NCBI RefSeq assembly: GCF_016107285.1
Contig: NZ_RCVQ01000002.1
Location: 310,001-374,000, forward strand
Source: Roseomonas sp. KE0001
Lineage (GTDB): Bacteria; Pseudomonadota; Alphaproteobacteria; Acetobacterales; Acetobacteraceae
DNA: 64,000 nucleotides
Direction of reading: 5' to 3'
Part shown: one piece after another, positions 63,157 to 64,000 of the stretch
Position numbering within the stretch: position 1 is the first letter of the stretch
Layout: every line of letters begins with the position of its first letter
Program-made: the position numbers and the translations under genes
Notes under the pieces: generated by a model
Told to the model about the DNA's origin: nothing
Databases searched by the model: none
The model's input: the letters and a program-made list of their open reading frames with translations, nothing else

Positions 63157-63779
63157 CAGGCTGACAAGCCCTCGGTGGCGAGGGTGCGCTGCACGGCGGG
63201 GCGGGCCAGCATGCGCTCGAAATGCGCCGTGATGCGGGGCGGCACCGGCATGCCGACGCGCCTGATCGCCCAGAAGGAGACGAAGAATAGCGCCGCGTCG
63301 GCCACCGAATAGCCGCCGGGCAGCAGCCAGTCCTGGCCGGCCCAGAGCTTGTCCAGCGTCTCGAAGCCCTTGCTCGCCAGGGCCTTGCCCTGTTCGATCA
63401 CCTTGGGCTGGTCGGCCTCGGTGGGGGTGAAGTTGGCGGCGCGGAACTGGCGGGTGAACCCCTGCGGATGGATGGTGCCGCAGATGTAGTCCATTGCCTC
63501 GAGGCAGCGGGCCTGCGCCTCGACGCCCTCGGGCCAGAGGCCGGCCTGCGGGTTGGAGGCGGCCAGGTAGAAGGCGATGGCCGGCCATTCGGTCAGCACC
63601 GAGCCGTCCGGGCGCTGCAGCGCCGGCACCTTCGCCTTGGGATTGACCGCCTGGAACTCCGGCTTGTGCTGCGCGCCATCCTTCAGCGCGACCAGCACCG
63701 CCTCATAGGGCTGGCCGATCTCCTCCAGGATGACGTGGATGCCGAGCGAGCAGGCGCCGGGCGAGTAGTAGAGCTTCAT
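63156..63779 (-). CDS. Glutathione S-transferase family protein
   Basis: A 207-residue beta-class-like GST. The N-terminal thioredoxin domain begins MKLYYSPGACSLGIHVILEE, with the active Cys at about position 10 and NPKAKVPAL (cis-Pro) and LTEWPAIAFYLA. The helical C-terminal domain contains FTRQFRAANF and GGYSVADAALFF. The start is the ATG at 63779. It is coupled to the phosphatase. Confidence 0.93.
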   Translation of the reverse strand: MKLYYSPGACSLGIHVILEEIGQPYEAVLVALKDGAQHKPEFQAVNPKAKVPALQRPDGSVLTEWPAIAFYLAASNPQAGLWPEGVEAQARCLEAMDYICGTIHPQGFTRQFRAANFTPTEADQPKVIEQGKALASKGFETLDKLWAGQDWLLPGGYSVADAALFFVSFWAIRRVGMPVPPRITAHFERMLARPAVQRTLATEGLSA

Positions 63780-63853
63780 GGTGTCGTTCCCCCACAGGAT
63801 GGCGGCGACGAACATCGGCGGCGCGGGGCCGGGGTGCAAGGGGGGTAGGGGCG

Positions 63854-63876
63854 GCCCAGGCCGGGATGGCCTGGGC
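63854..63876 (-). terminator. Hairpin after prs
   Basis: GCCCAGGCC (63854-63862) and GGCCTGGGC (63868-63876) form a perfect 9-bp stem with a 5-nt loop, 9 bp after the prs stop. No U-tract is seen. Confidence 0.45.
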
Positions 63877-63884
63877 GCGGCGGT

Positions 63885-64000
63885 TCAGTTGAACAGGGTG
63901 GAGACCGAGCTTTCCTCGGAGATGCGGCGCACCGCCTCGGCCAGCAGCGGCGCGATGGTGAGCTGCCGGATGTTGGAGGAGACGCGCACCGCCTCGGTCG
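63885..64000 (-). CDS. prs: Ribose-phosphate pyrophosphokinase, C-terminal end only
   Basis: The last 38 codons are present; the gene continues past the right edge. The readable tail, VSSNIRQLTIAPLLAEAVRR followed by ISEESSVSTLFN, is characteristic of the C-terminus of PRPP synthetase, which makes PRPP for nucleotide, His and Trp synthesis. No catalytic motif is in view. Confidence 0.8.
   Translation of the reverse strand, partial: TEAVRVSSNIRQLTIAPLLAEAVRRISEESSVSTLFN

Overview
The window is very GC-rich, densely packed chromosomal DNA from an alphaproteobacterium. It most likely comes from the Acetobacteraceae (Roseomonas-like). The main clues are the alphaproteobacterial blocks dapF-mtaB-ftsY, lspA-bamF-like-M16-M16 and glyQ-glyS-ppdK, an endonuclease-type MutL, a Bug/TctC receptor, and frequent GTG/TTG starts with ATGA or TGATG gene overlaps. 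The family assignment is inference. I see no rRNA, tRNA, CRISPR array, transposase or phage gene.

Layout. 1-2.2 kb: ftsY (5' end only), mtaB, dapF. 2.3-3.6 kb: a lipoprotein serine hydrolase. 4-8.3 kb: rpmI-rplT, an intrinsic terminator, then pheS-pheT. 8.3-12.6 kb: mutL, an MgtC-like membrane protein, pgi. 12.8-19.5 kb (minus strand): ileS-lspA-bamF-like-M16-M16, an envelope/lipoprotein-flavoured operon. 19.8-24.6 kb: two alpha/beta hydrolases, ribF, a LOG protein and an M20 peptidase. 24.7-29.2 kb: a siderophore uptake/reduction operon (TonB receptor, periplasmic binding protein, siderophore-interacting reductase) with a candidate Fur box. 29.3-33.4 kb: divergent PLP enzymes and an M81 peptidase around a 14-bp tandem repeat. 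33.4-41.8 kb: a TRIC/UPF0126 channel gene with an apparent N-terminal frameshift, an MFS transporter, an aldehyde dehydrogenase, an acetyltransferase, M29 and S49 peptidases, glutathione-dependent formaldehyde dehydrogenase and a CoA-binding protein. 42-46.2 kb: DUF2076, an NmrA-like/HxlR divergent pair, a LysR regulator, a class II aldolase and an NTF2-like protein. 46.3-52.1 kb: glyQ-glyS-ppdK. 52.2-56.9 kb: ygfZ, then GT9-GT4-asnB, probably surface polysaccharide. 56.9-62.5 kb: der, bamB and a YfgM-like gene, with a Bug receptor and an RTX protein gene lying between bamB and der. 62.6-64 kb: a phosphatase, a GST-like protein and the 3' end of prs.

Most of the window is translation, lipoprotein/outer-membrane and central-metabolism housekeeping with small accessory inserts. 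I found no clearly new multi-gene system. The observations most worth a second look are: a REP-like palindrome present twice directly after TAG stop codons, with a compensatory base-pair change; a one-base loss in a 12-bp repeat that breaks the start of the TRIC gene; a 14-bp tandem repeat in a divergent promoter region; a hairpin covering the ribosome binding site of an acetyltransferase; and small insertions, bordered by unusually AT-rich promoters, in two otherwise conserved gene blocks (ribF/ileS and bamB/der).
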